64,000 nucleotides of DNA, taken from the NCBI GenBank assembly GCA_013397115.1, contig VWZW01002760.1:599979-663978 (forward strand). Reading direction: 5' to 3'. The notes under the pieces are model-generated. The model saw only the letters and a list, made by a program, of their open reading frames with translations, made no database searches and was not told where the DNA came from. Shown here in pieces: positions 23,067-37,054 of this stretch (position 1 is the first letter of the stretch; each line of letters starts with the position of its first letter). Both the position numbers and the translations under genes were made by a program. The stretch is from Edolisoma coerulescens (Eukaryota; Chordata; Aves; Passeriformes; Campephagidae).

Positions 23067-26000
23067 ATGGGATCCTTGAAGTTTTTTTGGCTAATAGAAA
23101 AACATCTAACTAAATTAATTAACTGGCCAAGATCCAGAATTAATTAAAAACCCATTATAATTTTTCTCACATTAGTAGTACTAAGTAGGTAAAGCCCCCA
23201 ATCCAGAAGAAAGGAGATCAAGGTGTTGCTTTGCACTGTGTATAAGCAATGGCACTTCCTGGCTGTATTGGATCTATCTTTGAAATGTTGTAATTCCTTC
23301 TACTGTCAGACCATATTTTAACAATCTCCATCACCTGATGCTTCACTAAAATATGTTGTTCTCTCTGCAGTCTTAAATGCAATATGAGAAGGGGAAAAAA
23401 ATGAAATTAGAGTGGATGGGAGAATTTAGAGACCATAGGCACATCTGGATTTAAATATTTAACTGCTGACTTGGTTTTTACTGTCCTGTTCAGAAATATT
23501 TTCACTGTAAGATCTGTTGTCAGTGGTGAGACCTGACAAGGGCTGATGCTGACATGCCTGGCTGCCAGCAGCTCTCTGGCTCGGTTTCCTAGGCAGGTCC
23601 CCTGAAAGTTTTCCCCAGAGGAAGTGCTTGAGCTTTAGCAAAATGAAAGATGGGATCAAAAGGTAAGGTTTGGTCTTGCAATGGAGCTTGAGCTGTTGCC
23701 ATCATCCTGGGTCACATCCTTGGGAATTACAACCCAGAGGGCAAGCACCACAACAGTCTAAAGAAGAGTTAAATGCCCCCAGCAGAGGTGTGGAAAGGTA
23801 GCAGAGCGTGTTGGGGACAGAGCAGGTCTTGGGGTCTCTGTTACCTTCCCTGGCCCAGAGCCTGTTCCACCACCTTACAGCCCTTGCTGGAACCAAGTGG
23901 TTGTGCAGTGCCACCTGAACACATCACACAGGCAGGTGCACGGGGGGTCAAGCTCAGTGCACAGACCCCTGAGCCCGGCCTTGGCAGCAGCGTCATCCCT
24001 CGGTGTTGGTTTTGCTTTTGCAGAAGGTTCTGCGTCATGCCGGGAGCTCTGCTTCAGCTTTCTGCGGTTGCACTGAAAGCTCTCCCCTAGCAAAGCTCGT
24101 GGTTGTGGTTTGAGCCTTAGATTACAGTTTGGGTCCAAGTATGCAAGTGTGTCACATTGGGAATTCCCACAGAATGGAGTAAAAGTAATCTGGTTGGACT
24201 AAGTTTGTATCTAAATGCAGTAGCTTTTTTTTTTTTTCTAAGGCCTTGTAAACTTCACCTTGATAGAAAATTATATTTGGGTTCAAATTAATCTTTTTTT
24301 TTTCTCTTCTTCCTCCCAAATTCATCTGATCAAGCCCTTGTCAGTTTTAAGAACACCTAGCTACTCCATTTATATTAATTCTCTTTTGGACTAATCTTCT
24401 CTTATTGCCTTTCCTTCCCCCATCCCTTTTCATCCTCTTTTTCCTGTGGTCTTGATTCACTTTGCCTTCAAGTCCCATGAAATGAGAACAGCCACATTAG
24501 TAACAATAAAAGGATAAGATTTCTGCAAGGGTAATTGAGCCCTTTAGGATTTTATCTGCCTGACCGTGTTAGCAAAAGGACTATTAAGCAAATGTGAAAT
24601 TTAAAACTAGGTATTGTGTATGATATACTGGCTCTTACAGTGCACCCACGTGATCAGCTGGATGGGTGATTCATCATTACAAGGCTTAGTACTGCTCAAG
24701 AGCTGGACAAGGCAGCGTTAATCAGGTTCTCCACACTGATTGCCCTGCCCTGGACTGCTCCAACCCAGCTCTCCTCTGCCTCTCCCTTCCCGCTTATTCA
24801 CCAGTTTTCATCTCCCAGGTACTCCCAGGTCTGACTTCACACCAGCACTGCAGATAAACTCATCTATCCAATGGGTAAATACAGCCATAGACGTGTCGTG
24901 GCAGGGTGAGGGTCATAATATCATGTCCATACTATTCTGTGTGTCACTCAGAGTCCTCGTGTTCATAAGAATGAGGAAAGTCCTTAGTAAGTGTTATTAC
25001 TATTGGTATTTAGTGACAGTCTTGTCACTGGCATAAGTGTTCCCGTGTAAGTGTCTATTAAATGCCCATTTAAGATCCTCAATCTATTTTTTTCTATGCT
25101 ACAAATGAGCCGATAAATGATTGCAGCCTGTTGGGATTATAATATGAATTGACATTCAAAAAAAAAAGTTCCAGCTCCATCTGTTTGGGTTACATAACTC
25201 ATGATCTCAAGCAATCTCAGGGGCAGGATTTTCTGCATAAATAGTACAATTTCCAGTAAGGAGATTAAGGCTTCTTTGCTGGGAAAGGAAGAAATTACCA
25301 AAAAAGCTGTCATGTCAATGGACACAAATAAATCATGTTCCAAAATACACAGGAAGACAAATTTATGTCATTTAGTCCTGCTGCCTCAGATGCTCCCTCC
25401 CCACCTGTCAGAAAAAAGCATTTTCCCACAAAATACCATTCATCCTTTAAACATTTACGAATGCGGTCAGCTCTGTTTTCCACATGTTAACTCCTTAAAA
25501 ACTCAGTGCTGCTATTAACATTGTACATTTTTACAGTTTTAATCCAAGTGCTTTTTTTTAATATCTGGTGGCTTTCTGTAAGTACCGGACTTCAGTAAAT
25601 CCAAGCGCTGGGAAGCATAAAATATATTCCACCAGGATAAAGAGGGGCACCCAGAGCAGCTACTATGGGGCAGCCTGGCAGCAGATCCTGCTGTGTGTGA
25701 TGGAGGGTAAAGCTCTCCCCCAGCATCTGACAGCAGAGTTCGTGCTCCACAAAACCACTCAAGTTTTAGGTTAAAAATACACCATTTTTGTGTGTTGCAC
25801 GTGTGTGAATAAGGAGAAAACTCCTAGTCTGGCCTCTTTCTGCACACAGATGGGCAAGTGTTTCTGCAGACAGGCTGTTACCACACGTCACATCCTCCAG
25901 AGGCAAAGCTCCCGTTAAAAGGCTGCTGGCAGAGAGTGTTTATTAAAGTAACTCACAGCGCCGGCTCCCCTGCGGCAGCGACGGCAGCGCTGCCCCACAG

Positions 26001-29000
26001 CCAGCCCTGCACAGCATCAAAAATTCCCCAACGAAAATTCCCTTTGCTGGGGAGGAAAAAAAAAGCAGAGCCCACCTGGGAAAGCCCCAGCTCAGGCTGG
26101 AGCTCTGTGCAGGGCTGGTGGGCGCTTCCCCAGCGCTGCCCAGACCTCTGCCCGGCTGTGGGCTCCCTCCTGCCTCTCTGCAGGGCTCACCCCATTTCTG
26201 CCCCTGTTTATTTTTCACTTCCTGCTGCAGCTCTCATGTGTACCCAGACCCCTCTTATCTTTTTTGTCTAAGGTTTTAGCATGGACCAAGCCATGGCTAT
26301 TCAGCAGATCCCTGTTTCCCCTCCCTGGTGTCTTTTCCTCGGGAAGCCAAGTGAGTCTGGTGTGTGGTTAACAGGAAATGTTCTGCTGGTGGCTCCCATC
26401 TTGCTGCTTGCGCATTACCATCCCTCTGCTGAAACCACTTCATGCCTGAGCCATGTGTTCACCATCCCTGTGCTCTAGGGCCACTTCTGTCCTTTTACCC
26501 ATCCCCTGTGTGCTTCTGGAACTCAGGGACCTCCAGGGATGTCCCGGGAAAGCCTCCCTCCTCCTAGGCTTGGCTCTTTACTTCTCCACCAAAATGGCAT
26601 GAAAACAAGTGAGGAGGCCCTCACCCTACTCTCATACAAGTCTTCAGGGCTCTAAAATAACTATTTATCTCCTGGTTTCACCACAGGGGAAGTGGACTTG
26701 CCCATGCTGATATGCAGAAGGAACGGAGCAGCAAAGGGGGAACAGCTTGCCTGGAAGCTCATGTGCTCAGCAGCATCAGCAAACTGAGTCAAACCCAATG
26801 TGCTTTGGAGCAGTGCCCCATTTCGTGCCTGGGAAACTGCTGCTTGTGACCTGCCACAGCAAAACATCACAGAGATGACTCGGGAAAACGGAGATTATTT
26901 TGTATATGGGGGAAATACGGAGTCAGTGCCTTCTTGCTGCCTGTCCTCCCTTCTTCCATCCCCTTAATTTGGCAGTGAGAGTCCCCATCTGCAGGGGTTA
27001 TCACACCTGGTTCCCTCCCTAGACAATGGTTTCCCATCAAAACCCCTTTGCCTCACCTTCACAAAACCCCATCCCAACACCCCTGCACACACAGCAGGGT
27101 AACTGGAGGCACGGGTTTCCGTGGCTGGTCCCCATATTCCTGGAGATAAGCTGAATGTTGAGGGGAAAAGCCCTGGGTTTCCCTGTCCTGACGGGCTCTG
27201 CGGGCAAACTGTCAGTGCTGCAGAGAGAACTGACTGAAGAGTTGCAAAATGCCATTGCATGTGTGACTGACTGTGAACATTTCCCATCATCTGAAAGGAG
27301 AAAGGACACCTTCTGGCCTGGTCAAGTGGAGAAGAAAGCAGTTGCTGGAGCAGGAGCTGCCTGGGAGCAGGGAACAGGGCTGATGACCTGAATCCAGCCC
27401 CATTTAACACCTCCTGCCCTGCAGAAGCTGCAGTCACTTCCTAAAGGTCAAAATGGTGTTACAGCGGGACACGAACTGCGGTGTTCTTCCGGAGGGGTGG
27501 ATCAATACTCCTGGCATGGGGAAGTGACCAGAGATGAGGCAGAGCCCCACTGCCACGGAGAGGGTTGGCAGCACTGTGTGGCTTGCAAGCCAGTTTACAA
27601 TATGGACTTGCTAATGTACCTATGCTTTAATTGCTATTTAGCAATGAGGTGTTTGGGAGGAGTTGCCCAGACAGGAGAGATTAGAGAGGGCCAACAGAAG
27701 AAGAGATGCTAATCGATGAGATGATGGACTTTCTCTGGTCTGATAAGTTGGCTAACTCCAGGAAATAATTTTTTTCCTCATACCCTTCCTATAAGCCAGC
27801 AAGAGCTTGGCCTGATTTCACTGATATTCAGCACTTTGAAGGTGGCCACATCCAACCTCAGGATGTGTCTGACACTGGCCACAGCCCTGGGACCAGCAGC
27901 TGCCTCTGCTGAGCAGCATTTCTCAGGTGGGTATCCATCTGCACTATTACAGTCCTTGCACTGAGATGTGCGGTTTTATAATTTCTTTTAAAAAACAAAT
28001 CAGTCGTGCTGTCTCAGACATGATTGACAGAACTTCGTTACTCTCTCCACGGGGCTGCAGCAGCAATTTCTGTACCATTTCTTTACATGCAGCAGAGGCT
28101 GCAGGACACTCACAGGCTACAGAAACTCTGAGGTCATGCGGAAACTTTTCACATTAATGGGGTCTCCTGAACAGAATTCTGTTCTGCAAAATAAACATTG
28201 CTCCTGGGTAGTTTTCTGCTCATTTAGGTCACTTTCAGCCTTTTTTTAACATTGGTTTGCTTAGCAGGGAAAAACAATAAAAGTTGTATGATGCAAGCTA
28301 CTTGTCTTTTCTTGATGGGGTAAAAACATATGAGAGACTTTTTGTTTGTAAAAAATCTCTGCTAGGAAGATTGTGGTTACCTCACAGATCTGTGAATTTG
28401 GAAACTGTGAATCCCTGAGGAGCTCACTGGTTGGCTATGTGATCTAGAAGAAATCAGTGGGCTGACAATGACCTTTGGGTTGAGCCAAGCCTATTTTGAG
28501 GGGGAAAGGGGTGGGTTTTTTTGGGTTTTATTATTGTGGTTCTGTTTTCACATCTCTGATTTTCCACTGAGAAGCAACAGAGTCGGGGCAGGCTGCCTGT
28601 GCCTGCTTTTCCTGCAGCCCGATGCTCTGGGGACACCTCACACGAGCTCTGCCCCCTCCTCTGCACATACCTGTGGGGAAGAAAGGTCACACCAAGATGC
28701 CACGTAAGGGGCACTGCTCAGCCAGCCAGGCTGGCTAGAGAGGAGCCTCAGATGTCACTGAGGTGCTTCCCTAAGAGGTTGATTTTGTTTGTTCATTTTC
28801 AAGCTTGTATGAATTTAAAACCTTTCAAAAGTGTTCCTGTCACACCGGAATGGATTCTTCCCTCTCAGAAACACACACTCTACTCCTGCAATTAGATTTC
28901 TTTTCTGCTGCTTTGGTAGAAGTTGTTCAGCTGCTGGTCCTATCAATAATCCACGAGGTGCTGTACTCAGGCCTACGCTTGCTTTTACCTGGGGGAGATT

Positions 29001-31295
29001 GCAGCAGTGCTGCCTTCTCTCTGTTTGCGTAACAGTTCTAGTAAAATAAATGAGTAGAAGAGATGCTATTGCTACAATCCTCTTGCGTTTTTAAAAGTAA
29101 AGTCACGAAATGGTGAGGAAATGTAACTGGTTTCTGATCTTGCCATCCAGTTTTTTGATGACGTGCTTTGTTCATGATGAACCAAGGGCTTCTCAACTGA
29201 AAATGAAAATTACATCCATGAACCAACTTTTTTTCTTGTTCCCAAGACAACAGGAAAAAACAAAAATTGATTAGCTTGTGTGTCTCTCTCTGTTGGGTGC
29301 ATGAATACCTATATGTACTAAAGGTTTGCCCTGAGCAAAAGCAGTCAGCATAAACAAATTTTCATTTGGTTCTGAAAATGGTGAGGTCTGTGGCCATTCT
29401 TATCTGGATCAAGTTCCTACAAGTCTTTGTTTCCCACACTCATGAGTTGCCTCTTACTGATGAACATTTCATTATTTAACATGTGATCTCAGATAGCAAA
29501 GTGAGGTTTGATGCACCAACTTTGTCATTATGGTTCTGAATTTTGCTTACTCAGTTCCTTGGCAAACTCCTTCCCTCCTGTGTTGACATCTTTTGGCATA
29601 TAAACCCAGGGGTTTCCTGGGCTCTGAAATGCTGGGCTTGTCAGCTCCTACCAGAACCATGCCAAAGTCTTCATTAACAATACAGGAATGCCCCCAGCCC
29701 ATTCTATGCCTCCATTATATTACTTTTTCTGATTTTCCCACCTGCTAAAGTGCTCTGACGACCCAGCACTGGTGGTCCTTGTTCACTGCCCCACACTTCA
29801 CCCTTCCTGCGCTCCACAGCATCTCCAGGTAAAGGAATGAGGAGTTTGAACCAAGAAATAGCTGGAAAGCCATCAAAGGGCATGCTGGCCTCTGTTGCTG
29901 CTGGCTAAGATGGGTAGCACTGAGGAGAAGACACCAGGCAGAATGCTCAGATGCTGCTTTGTGGCCAAATACCTGGAGCTGTTCAGTCGCTGCCCATCCT
30001 CAGCTCTTACTTGGCCTTGGCTTTTTGTGCCAGGAGTTGTTGCAGTTCTGCTGGAAAGTACCTATTACACCTTTCCTAAGTGGAGAACTCAGTCTCCTTT
30101 CCAAAGGACCAGATCCACAGACTATTTATGTATCTAGGTCCAACTGATTTTTATCTCAGCTGCCTGGATACCTTTGCATATCTGGACCTGAGTGTTTTGT
30201 CTGTGGTCATGCAGGAAGTCTGTGGCAAGCAGAGAAGTGAAAACACAATGCAAGCTAAAGCTGTAACTACTTGTGCCGCTCTTCCCTTCGCCGGGAATTT
30301 TTTGGGGGCTGGAGATCTCAGTTTGCGGTGAATAACAGCAGTATGTTGCCTCTACATTTTAATATTCAGCTTTAAAATAAACCCCCACATCGCTGCTGCA
30401 AATGATGCCTATTGATTATCCTCTCAGAAGCTGGAGAGCTCATTTCAGCTGGCACTGCCATGGCTGAAAGCCAGCGCTGCAATTGATCATTTAATTAACT
30501 GGAAGAAAATTAAAGGAACTGTAATCTGTGTCTCAGCTCTGTTGTTATCAAGCTGGCAAAGTGCTTGTTTCTGCCTAGAGCAACGATCGGCTCCTTGACC
30601 CTGTGATTTAGAAACACCAGTTTAGGCATCCCCCCTCACCTACCCACCTGGATTTCTGCAAGGCAGGAAGCAACGCAACGGGATCCTTCCTCCATCTTCC
30701 TGTGCTTCCCAGATTTTTCAGGGGTACCTGACACCTCTCACAGTGGGCTGGATCAGCTAAACCCACCTCTCACCACATCCGTGAACGTGAGATTAATGTG
30801 CAGAACCGTGAAGGTTCTAAATTAATAGGTGGAAAATCTGGAAAGTCTGGAAGGAAAATGGATGTACTATGGAAGTCATTTATTTAGAGGCTGAAATGAG
30901 AACATGGGAGCTCTTGAGTACAACATTTCCTTAAAGGGATTGAGATATTGATTTTTATTTTGCTACTTCAAATAAGCAAGAGGGAACAGTGTGTTTGAGG
31001 GAGAAATTACTGCTCCAGAAAATCTGGCAAGCTCTTAAAGCTTTGACTTAAATGAGCAACTTGAGTGGTCTGTGAACACAGAGAGGAAAAAAAGAAAGAT
31101 ATAAGAAGGCATTGTTTTAACGATTGTGTTGCCATATCAAGAGAAGAAGGACATCTGCTTCAAACTTGTCTTTGCATGCCCAAGTAATATGTTAATTACC
31201 TCGTTCCCCCGTAAATGCCTACAGTCCTCCAAAAGGCATGTTAAAACAGACATAGTCATTAAAGCTTGCACTGCATTTTCTACTGTGTTGCTGGG

Positions 31296-31319
31296 AAAAC
31301 AAACAAACAAACAAATAAA
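31296..31319. repeat. (AAAC)n microsatellite
   Basis: About four to five AAAC units are followed by AAATAAA. It is short and non-coding. Confidence 0.85.
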
Positions 31320-34122
31320 ACCTCAAGCCCTTTGTCTTTTAGCTAGATCCAAGTTGGGGAAATGCTAGGCAGAAACACTTAAGAAACTGTATAATTGGGA
31401 AGAAAGTGTGTTTTAGTGTCAAAACAGGAAAAATCCCAATCAGAATTTGAAACTTCTTTATAGAAGAGTTTGGTCGTCTTTACATTTTCAGTACAAGTGC
31501 AGTCCATTTAGTTTCATCCTTCAATTTATTTTGGACTCTTTCTTGCTCTGTGTGAGAAACTTGTGGTCCAGGCTGTAGAATAACAAAGGGCTTCATAGGA
31601 GGGATGAAAAGGATCAAAAGAAGGGAAAAGAAACCACTTTCTGCATGTTCCTGTGGATCATACCTAGCTGTAGGAGTCAAAAATCTGCATGAAATTGAAA
31701 CCACTCCTTCTGAGAAAGGCAGATTCCCTCTGCTCTGGGTTATAACTTATGCAAAACTGTCGCCCCATTCACGCTGCTCCTGCTGGCTGCTCATCTGGCT
31801 TCCCTTCCCTGTCCTCAAAGCATTTCACTTGTGTTTATAGTGCCTTCAAAAGGGAAGCAGCGCAAAGAAGAAAGTAAAACTAGCCCGGTAGGTCTGAGGT
31901 GTTATGGGCTGATTGGCATATGGGGAGTGTCCTGCTGGCTCCAGAGATGTGGGTTAAAACCACTTTGCTGGTCACAAGGAGAACCAGCCGGTGTCCTGCT
32001 TCCTGGTGAGATGACAGACTGTGCTGCCCTGGTCACCACAGCCTCACAAGAAAGCTGTGCTTGGAGTGTGTGAGCAGAGCAGAGGAGCAACGGAGGTGTT
32101 TGTGTCTCCATCTCACACAGTGAGACTGATGGCCATGAAAACAGTGCTTGGTCAGCTCAGGAGTACTCAGGATCACCCGAGGAACACCAAAACCACTGTT
32201 CAGGCACTCTGAGCGGGGAGAGCTCTGCCCAAATCTCTTTTGCCTGGTTTGGTGAGAAGATTTAAACTCAGCTCCTTCATGTCCCCAAGTGCTCCTCTGG
32301 AAACTGCAGTTAAGGGGCTAAATTGAAACAGCTGCCAGAGGAGAGAAAAAGGGAAGCTTTGCCCAGGTTGTTGCCAAACCTTGCTCTGAGCTGGACAGGA
32401 CAGAGGCTGAACAAGCATCACTGACCTCCAAGAGAGCACTTTAGCCCCCAGACTTTGGCTGCTCTTTCCAAGTCCCGTTGCTGTGCTTTGCTGCAGGGCG
32501 GAGTCACCAGATGGGGGTCCTGAGCACAGACACATCTTGAAAACCAAAACCTGGACCTGGTTTTGACAAGGCCATGGGATCAAGCAGCAGTCCTTTTTTT
32601 CTGTATTTACATTGTGGTTGTCTCAGTTGCTCCCTCTTCAGCTGGTTCCTGAGGGTTCCACGTCTCCCAGTTTGCTGCATGGGGAGCTGGACTTCGTGCA
32701 CGGCACGCAGTGGATTCCTCCACTCAGCCCTGTGGCAAAGCATTGCAGCACTGAAATCAGAAAGCTTTTCTCTAAGTGAGTTGTGTAGAGTCCTACAGGA
32801 AGCCTGGAACCAAACCTCTGCCCCCAGAGCCTTTGTTCAGGGCTTTGACCACAAACCCACCTTTTCTGTAAGGACAATTTTAAAATTCCACGCTGTTTTT
32901 TGTCCACATCAGGAAAAGCACCATACAATTGGCAGTATCTGCTCAGGAGGGACCTGGGATGGGCAGGATGCAGCTGACTGGTGAAACTGTACAGTGTAGC
33001 CTGCTGAGTGTCTGCTTGTGTTACGTTTTCATCTGTTAAACTCCTTTCATGGGTAGAAAACCCTTCCCCAAATCTAATTGCACTGAATTGGACATAGTGC
33101 TTTTATTATACTGCAGAATTTGTTGCCATATTGGGGTTCCTGTATAGAAAGAACAATCCAGACAGTATTTCCAAATGCCTAAGTGTACACTGACCCAAGC
33201 AGGCTTGAAGAGGTGGTCATAGTTTAAAAAATGTGGATTGTGCAGATGCGAAAGGAAAAATAAACAAGACCTTGGCACAAGAAGGAGAGAAGTACTGAGG
33301 TTAGAAAAGACCAGAAGAAACAACAGTTGCCAAAGGGAGATTGTGTCTCTCATCACGTACTCTCATTTCAGACAATATTTTGTATTTGAGAAACAGCAGC
33401 TTCGGCTTCCAATGCCAGTGGTTGGGTTTGAATTTGATTCAAATTTCAATTCATTTTTCTATTGTGAAATGAGTTGACCACCAGACATCCCAGGTTCTTG
33501 CACTGTTAAGCACAGTAAGTTGCAGTAACAACCATTAGCCTGTGCCACAGAGCCCTGGGTCTGCACAGCATTTGAGACCTCGTGGCATTCCTCTGTCAAA
33601 TCAACACTCCACAGTGGTGCTGTGAGAAAGACAGGTTTTTTTGTCAAATATTGATAGACTAGAATGTACCTTTCATTATAGCTTAATTATGAAACAAATG
33701 AGTGTTAATTCCCTGCATGTAAGGGGCTGTATTAGGAAGAAAAAGCCCAGGAAAGCCAGTGCTGAGGGCAGGTTGTTTGTGACAGCCCCTGTGATGTGAG
33801 CTGCCAGCCCCAGGGAGATAAATGGAGCTTCTCTTTATCACCCTCTGCCCGGTGAGTCCCTGCTCAGAAATGGCGAGTGTTCTTGGGAGGGAAGATGCCG
33901 TAATAAAACCCCTGATTTCTTCCCACTGAAGTCAGAAGTTCTGCCAGTCGTTATTGATGGGGATGCCTTTGGATCCTGAGAGTTAGATGCCTACAGAGCC
34001 CATCACGGTGACACCTGGCTCATCAGCAAACAGATCCGAAGCCACAGGCAGGAGCACCTCTCACATCTTCACCCCGACTTGTTCTGCTGCCGAGTCGCTG
34101 CCGCTGTCCTCGCCGAGCCGTT

Positions 34123-34137
34123 TGCTGACTCATCAGC
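34123..34137. promoter_or_regulatory. NRF2/NF-E2/MAF/AP-1-type site in a candidate enhancer
   Basis: TGCTGACTCATCAGC holds an AP-1 core (TGACTCA) extended by the TGC flank. Read on the minus strand it is GATGAGTCAGCA, matching the NF-E2/antioxidant element consensus. A homeodomain palindrome CTAATTAG (34151-34158) and a nuclear-receptor half-site AAAGGTCA (34229-34236) lie within 110 bases. Such clustering in repeat-free DNA suggests an enhancer, about 3 kb upstream of the HIF1A promoter gap. This is inference. Confidence 0.4.
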
Positions 34138-35711
34138 TTGTGCATTTGCCCTAATTAGTCATCTGCAAACACCATTGTATTCAGGAAGTTCTCTAACGTA
34201 AGCTGGAGTATGAACTTAGAGCAGCAATAAAGGTCAAGAAAAGTGACTAAGGCATCATATACTGTAACAAGCTTCTGTTATCGGCCACTGGGAAAGCGGG
34301 AAAGAAAGTGTAAATGCAGAATTTTAGAGGAGTGACGCGAAAGTTTAATAAAGGGGAGGATGTGTGTGAGGGAGAGCATTTGCTTAACATCTCTCAAGAG
34401 CTGCTACAGTATGAAACGCTTAATTGCAGAACAAGTTTCCACTAACACCCTTCTAAAACACAGCCGGGTTCTGAAGCATTATTCTTTATTATGAGCTTGG
34501 GGTAAGCATGTTTGGCATGAAAGAAATGTGTCTCATAAGGAGACCACAACACTTACTCACAGCTCCCCAGACAGTTCATGCTGGGAAGTCTGATATCTTT
34601 GAACAGTCATTTGAGCAGCATTAGCAAAGGGTAGACTGGGATTTTTCTCCAATGATTTTTACTCAGGGGTCACTAGCACATCTCGAGCTGTTGTGTCCAA
34701 GTGGTTTAAAGTGATCAGAACCTCATGTGAGAATACTCAACAAGAAGCCCTTTTGACTTATTGCACAGTATGTGAATTTGGATAGTGGTAACAAAGGTGC
34801 ACAAGTGGATCCTAAGACACCTATGCTTATAGCCACTAAAATTGTCATTCAAAGAGTGACAAGATTGAAAATAAGATCTTATTGGGTAGGGTAAGGCGGG
34901 GTTTGTAGGTTACAACTGGGCAATCCCTGGTCCAGCCCACATCAAGTGCCTCTTGGTCTTTGAAGGGCACTGAGACTGCAGTCAAAGTGCAGAAGAGGCT
35001 TTCACTTTCAAGTGTGCCAGGCTCACCAGGAGCCACTTCAACCTCACACTCAGATTAGAGAAGCTGCAATGGCTGCTCTGAGTTGCACCAGCCTCCTCTA
35101 AGGCATGGAAGTTCCTCTGTTATCACCACTTCACTACCAAGACTCCCCCAATGCATTCCAGGGGCTCTGACAGGGAAGGTGGCACTGAGCTGGCTTTGTC
35201 ATTTCTGCACCCACCAGGAGATCCCCCCCCCATTTATCCAGAAAATTCTTTAGGGGCTGTTATGGTGACTCTGTGAACAGACTAAAATATTCCACAGCTG
35301 CAGTGCACGACTGAATTTCTTCCTGTGTTTCAGCTGCCTAAACCTCCTTTCAATAAAGTTGTCTGTGAGCCCTTGGGGAGGGCTTCTTGGTACTTATGCA
35401 AGACACTCGAGGTTGAGTCTTGCTTAGATTGTTTTTCTTCTCGAGGCTCCAGTGAGCACAGAACAACAGAAATATCAGTAGTTCACAGCCACACTGCCAC
35501 GGGCTATCGTGTTGTCACAGCGCATAAGCAAAGCAGAGCTGGGCTTTGTCCACGTTTGGATGGAAAACCTTGAAGGAATAAAAGGAGTCAGAAACACCTG
35601 TGCCTCTTCTGTGTATCTGACTGCTGCAGGCGGAAGCAATCCATTTCATACAGGAACTCCTTGTGATTGCTATCAAATGTCACGGACACTGCTTTTTTTT
35701 CCTTCTTGTTC

Positions 35712-35729
35712 TAAATAAATAAATAAATA
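35712..35729. repeat. (AAAT)n microsatellite
   Basis: Four tandem TAAA/AAAT units lie in intergenic DNA about 1.5 kb before the promoter gap. Confidence 0.85.
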
Positions 35730-35863
35730 CCTCCCCCAAACACAGAACACTCATGACTGTATGCAAAAAACAACTGCTTGATACCTGGAAGCTGGGAATC
35801 CACAGCAGAAGTGTTAGGAAGGTGCAGTACTGAAACACCATCACTTCGCCCTGCAGGTGTTTC

Positions 35864-35872
35864 TTACGTCAC
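35864..35872. promoter_or_regulatory. CRE-like site
   Basis: TTACGTCAC reads GTGACGTAA on the minus strand, a CREB/ATF-type element, about 1.4 kb upstream of the promoter gap. The motif is short and its use is unproven. Confidence 0.3.
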
Positions 35873-36684
35873 CGCACGAGCACACAGCAGCACAAGAATG
35901 TCACTTATGCCTGTCAAAGCTGCTTTTTTTTAAAGGTTATCATTACCACCGAGCTGCAAACTGAGTAGTCTCGCAACGTCCAGCTCCAGATGGTCACTTG
36001 AAGTGCTTGCTAGAGGGAGCCCACAAGATGTAAAGGAACCGCTGAGCTCCGTGGGATCGCTCCGCCTGGAACTGTGCCTTTCCTGCCTTGCCAGAGTGCT
36101 CACACACACGACCCTGAGTTAAGAGTACAGAGCTCAGGCTTTTAACTTTAAATGTGTGGGCTCTGCCCTCAGTTTTCCTCTCCCTTCTCCCCCATGGCTG
36201 TGTCCTGGCTCCTGGTCCAAGGGGCCACTCGCCTCCATGGCCGTGTCAGTGCCAGGTGTCCCCTGTCCAGCCCCTCCTGCCGAGCCTCCAGGGCCGGCCA
36301 AGGTTAGCAGGAGATCCTGGGGCTCTCAGGTGAGCAGTACGTGAGGCCAGGCTTGCCATAGGAGGAGGAGGGAGAGAAAATTGGATGCAGGCACTGGGAT
36401 GATGGCACTGGATTCGGGCCAGCCTGGGTGGGTAGCAGGGAAGGCAGTGGGGTCGCGGTGCCTCAGTGCAGCCCTGCTCCAGCCTCCTGGCTCTGCTGTT
36501 AGGTTTGGTTGGGGTTTGGGAAGTTGTAAAACTTGCTCAAAATGTGCTTAATTACCTGCCTGTTCCCCTTCAGGGCTGCCCGGCCGTGGAGCTGTCTCTT
36601 CCCTTTAATTAATGTGAAGTTCTGAACCCTTTAACTGGAAATGGACTAGAAAACACGTCCTGTGAGACTGGGACACGGCTGCGG

Positions 36685-37054
36685 GAGCTGCGTTTGCTTA
36701 GTCTCGAGAAGAGGAGGCTCAGGAGGGGCTTCATCGCTCCCTAGAACTCCCAGAGAGGAGGGTGTAGGGAGGCGGGGACCGATCTGCAGCCGTGGCTGCA
36801 GTGAGAGGACAGGAGCACACGGGGCCTTAAGATGAGAATAGGGAGATTCAGATTAGATATTAGAAAATAAAAATGTCACTGTTAGGGTGGTCAGGCATTG
36901 GAATAGGCTGTTCGGGCGGGGTGGAGGCACCATCCCTGGAGGTGTTTAAGAGGCGCTGGGTGGTGTGGTTTAGGGGCTGCAGGGGCAGTGCCGGTGGATG
37001 CTTGGACTGGATGATCTTGAAGGTCTCTTCCAACCTCGATGATTCTATGATTGT
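36685..37054 (+). mobile_element. CR1 LINE 3'-end fragment next to the HIF1A promoter
   Basis: Sense copy of a different subtype: AGAAGAGGAGGCTCAGGAGG, GATTCAGATTAGATATTAG, TCAGGCATTGGAATAGGCTG and the end TCCAACCTCGATGATTCTAT. It ends about 190 bases before the N gap, so it immediately borders the presumed HIF1A CpG-island promoter. Confidence 0.9.

Larger units (their letters stand above)
20471..33960. other. Long intergenic stretch without recognised genes or CR1 copies
   Basis: About 13.5 kb with only simple repeats (23038, 31296), a (TA)n run near 20865 and an exact 10-bp duplication CCTATATAAT at 21781-21800. Composition is AT-rich at 21780-25600 and mixed elsewhere. CACGTG boxes occur near 21735 and 24646. 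No splice-bounded conserved coding segment was recognised. The lack of recognisable transposons over this length may reflect regulatory DNA under constraint. Confidence 0.55.
34240..36684. other. HIF1A 5' flanking DNA, no gene recognised
   Basis: Apart from the (AAAT)n run and the CRE-like site it shows no repeats. Composition shifts to GC-rich from about 36150 toward the promoter block. Confidence 0.6.
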
